DNA of 7,400 nt, from positions 1 to 7,400 of the forward strand of contig PWJP01000289.1 of the NCBI GenBank assembly GCA_003559985.1, read 5' to 3'. This DNA is from Saprospirales bacterium (GTDB taxonomy: Bacteria; Bacteroidota; Bacteroidia; Chitinophagales; Saprospiraceae). Under the pieces are notes generated by a model. It worked only from the letters and a program-made list of their open reading frames with translations, was not told where the DNA came from and did not search any database. Shown piece by piece: positions 5,739-7,400 of this stretch; position 1 is the stretch's first letter; each line of letters starts with the position of its first letter. The position numbers and the translations under genes were made by a program.

Positions 5739-6593
5739 CAACAGTGACATGAGGTACACCCCGTAGCCGCTTTTCTCGTACTTTTTCCCAAGCCTTGCGA
5801 GTTGTGCATCATCGATAAACTTCATTTCCCAGGCAGCTTCTTCAATGCAGCCGATTTTTAACCCCTGTCTCTTTTCAATCACCTGAATAAACTGTCCGGC
5901 CTGCATCAGAGATTCGTGGGTTCCGGTATCCAACCAGGCCACTCCCCGGCCCAGCACACCAACTTTGAGTCGGCCCTTTTCCAGGTAGTGTTTATTGACA
6001 TCAGTGATCTCATATTCACCACGCTTACTGGGTTCCAGATTTTTGGCAATATCGATGACATTGTTGTCGTAAAAATAGAGCCCGGGTACAGCGAAATCAG
6101 ACTTGGGCTTTTCGGGTTTCTCCTCTATTGAAATGGCCCTAAATTGATCATCAAATTCAACCACACCGTATCGCTCCGGATCGGAAACCCGATAGGCAAA
6201 CACATAGCCTCCTACCGGATTGGCACACTCACGCAGCAATTCGGGCACTCCGTTTCCATAAAAAATATTGTCGCCCAGAATGAGCGCTACAGAATCGTTA
6301 CCGATAAACTCCTCTCCAATTACAAAAGCCTGAGCCAGACCTTTGGGTTCGGCTTGTTCTTTATAGGAGAAGCTGCAACCAATCTCAGAACCGTCTCCCA
6401 AAAGCCTTTTAAAATGTGGCAGATCATGTGGAGTGGAGATTATCAAAATCTCTCTGATTCCCGCGTACATGAGCGTAGAGAGTGGATAATAAATCATCGG
6501 CTTGTCGTAAACAGGCATCATTTGCTTGCTCACCGCCAAAGTCAATGGATAAAGCCTGGTTCCAAGTCCACCTGCCAAAATAATTCCTTTCAT
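5724..6593 (-). CDS. rfbA: Glucose-1-phosphate thymidylyltransferase RfbA/RmlA
   Basis: A complete 289-residue enzyme that joins dTTP and glucose 1-phosphate to give dTDP-glucose and pyrophosphate, the first step towards dTDP-L-rhamnose and related sugars of cell-surface polysaccharides. The nucleotide-binding signature is at 7-18 (AGGLGTRLYPLT), followed by SKQMMPVYDKPMIYYPLS (22-39), the metal-binding LGDNIFYG at 106-113, EEKP at 157-160, GEYEITDVN at 192-200, and WLDTGT at 220-225. Length and motifs match the family closely. It is the third gene of a minus-strand group after rlmD and the 130-residue protein, with a 32-base gap. The usual next genes rfbB, rfbC and rfbD do not follow; instead the strand switches to the VWA gene 8 bases beyond its stop. 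I see no clear promoter in the gap before it. Confidence 0.97.
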   Translation of the reverse strand: MKGIILAGGLGTRLYPLTLAVSKQMMPVYDKPMIYYPLSTLMYAGIREILIISTPHDLPHFKRLLGDGSEIGCSFSYKEQAEPKGLAQAFVIGEEFIGNDSVALILGDNIFYGNGVPELLRECANPVGGYVFAYRVSDPERYGVVEFDDQFRAISIEEKPEKPKSDFAVPGLYFYDNNVIDIAKNLEPSKRGEYEITDVNKHYLEKGRLKVGVLGRGVAWLDTGTHESLMQAGQFIQVIEKRQGLKIGCIEEAAWEMKFIDDAQLARLGKKYEKSGYGVYLMSLLKKWE

Positions 6594-6625
6594 TGCTGCT
6601 GTTTTTTAGTGTTGGAAATGGTTCT

Positions 6626-7018
6626 TTAGTCTTGCAACTTCCGGGGAATGAAAATAAACTGTGCACCGAGCTCACTCAACACAAACAAACAGAGGTAGGT
6701 CTGCGGGTCTTTGTAAGTGGATATGAATTCTGGCGCATTTTCCTCGAGAATGAGTTTGCGACCCACAAATTCCTCCAGCATACTGGCATTGACATTCCAG
6801 GATCCTGAGCGGCCACCCTTTACTACCAACTTAACCCCAAATGGAATTTCCTCTTTGGATAGTGCAAAAATGGGATATTTTGACACCTCACTTTTAATAA
6901 TCTCATCTGAGGCTTTGCTCAAAAGCGGAATATAGGGCTTGATTTCGTCTCTGAGTGCCATGAACAATTCGACATTGGAAGGTTGTTCACCATTGGTTGA
7001 TTTGTCGGACCTCTTCAT
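6626..7018 (-). CDS. Conserved-looking protein of unknown function (130 aa)
   Basis: I do not recognise a characterised family. The 130-residue product has no signal peptide and no clear membrane segment, so it is probably cytoplasmic. The N-terminal 15 residues are polar and likely disordered. A helical stretch follows (about 16-48), then a segment rich in beta-type residues with VKLVVKGGRSGSW at 62-74. The end alternates hydrophobic residues (YLCLFVLSELGAQFIFIPRK, 108-127), as in a buried strand-helix-strand. Support for a real gene is its placement: it fills most of the space between rlmD and rfbA on the same strand, 46 bases after rlmD and 32 before rfbA, and it starts with ATG and looks like a folded protein. 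Cotranscription with rlmD is likely. Its function cannot be inferred from these neighbours. Confidence 0.7.
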   Translation of the reverse strand: MKRSDKSTNGEQPSNVELFMALRDEIKPYIPLLSKASDEIIKSEVSKYPIFALSKEEIPFGVKLVVKGGRSGSWNVNASMLEEFVGRKLILEENAPEFISTYKDPQTYLCLFVLSELGAQFIFIPRKLQD

Positions 7019-7064
7019 CTGGAAATTTGCATTTGTTGAAAATGTAGGTAAAAAGGAGCACTTT

Positions 7065-7400
7065 CTAGGATTGTGAGGGGCGCTTCTTCAACAGAGCTAC
7101 CGTTTCAATATGACTGGTGTGGGGAAACATATCCACGGTACGGAGGCTGACCAGTTCGTACTTTTCTTTCAAAAGTCCAATGTCGCGGGCCTGTGTAGCC
7201 GGATTACAACTGACATAAACCATTTTCTCCACCGATGTTTGCAAAATGGCATCCACCACAGCAGGATGTAGGCCTGCCCTCGGAGGGTCCACAATAATCA
7301 CATCCGGATGTCCCTCCTTTTCAAAAAAGGATGGGTCAAGTAGTTTTTCAACCTCCCCGGTAAAAAAGGATACGTTTTCTATGCCGTTGAGTTCGGCATT
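7065..7400 (-). CDS. rlmD: 23S rRNA (uracil-C5)-methyltransferase RlmD, C-terminal part
   Basis: The last 111 residues of an RlmD/RumA-type enzyme, which uses S-adenosylmethionine to make 5-methyluridine in 23S rRNA (U1939 in E. coli). The gene begins beyond the right edge of the window. The frame stays open to base 7400; the GTG at 7301 is an internal Val codon, not a start. The visible part starts in the methyltransferase domain (NAELNGIENVSFF) and carries DPPRAG (visible residues 38-43), the catalytic-cysteine motif VSCNPAT (Cys at 65), and the closing HTSHIE segment whose Glu99 matches the conserved general base. The N-terminal TRAM and iron-sulfur regions, if present, are outside. TrmA or other RumA-like paralogs share these motifs, so the exact target base is inferred. 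It is followed on the same strand by the 130-residue protein and rfbA. Confidence 0.93.
   Translation of the reverse strand, partial: NAELNGIENVSFFTGEVEKLLDPSFFEKEGHPDVIIVDPPRAGLHPAVVDAILQTSVEKMVYVSCNPATQARDIGLLKEKYELVSLRTVDMFPHTSHIETVALLKKRPSQS

Noticed and set aside
7039..7046. Minus-strand TACATTTT before the 130-residue protein
   Set aside because: It lacks the final G of TAnnTTTG, and no TTG is found at the right distance upstream.

Overview
The window looks like ordinary chromosome from a member of the Bacteroidota. The evidence is a GldH-type gliding-motility lipoprotein gene, start codons preceded by A/T-rich sequence rather than Shine-Dalgarno motifs, and two promoter candidates of the Bacteroidota form (TTG, 17-23 bases, TAnnTTTG). 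A gliding, non-Bacteroides lineage is the best guess, but genus and species cannot be read from the sequence. I see no insertion sequence, phage gene, CRISPR array, tRNA or rRNA.

Layout. Left block (165-3036, all minus strand): a membrane-anchored TlpA/ResA-like thioredoxin, then grpE, dnaJ and gldH, tightly packed and with dnaJ and gldH overlapping by one base. A promoter candidate lies at the end of the thioredoxin gene and points into grpE. A weak terminator-like hairpin follows gldH. A 367-bp divergent intergenic region (3037-3403) holds two adjacent 12-bp perfect palindromes, a site matching the LacI-family/cre operator pattern, and a promoter candidate directly before the next gene.

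Middle block (3404-5715, plus strand): a flavin reductase-like flavoprotein with an extra C-terminal helical region, a small GlsB/YeaQ-type membrane protein, and a von Willebrand factor A (VWA) protein with an intact metal-binding (MIDAS) motif. Right block (5724-7400, minus strand): the C-terminal part of the 23S rRNA m5U methyltransferase RlmD, a 130-residue protein of unknown function, and rfbA for dTDP-glucose synthesis. The middle and right blocks converge with only 8 bases between stop codons.

The left block combines protein folding in the cytoplasm (GrpE and DnaJ, which serve DnaK), thiol chemistry outside the cytoplasm (the TlpA-like protein) and an envelope lipoprotein (GldH), so it may be an envelope and proteostasis transcription unit. 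The other genes are housekeeping or of unclear relation. I found no convincing new multi-gene system. The items most worth following up are the VWA protein without its usual partner genes, the operator-like sites at 3161-3209, and the linkage of a thioredoxin to a GldH that carries an unusual cysteine pair.
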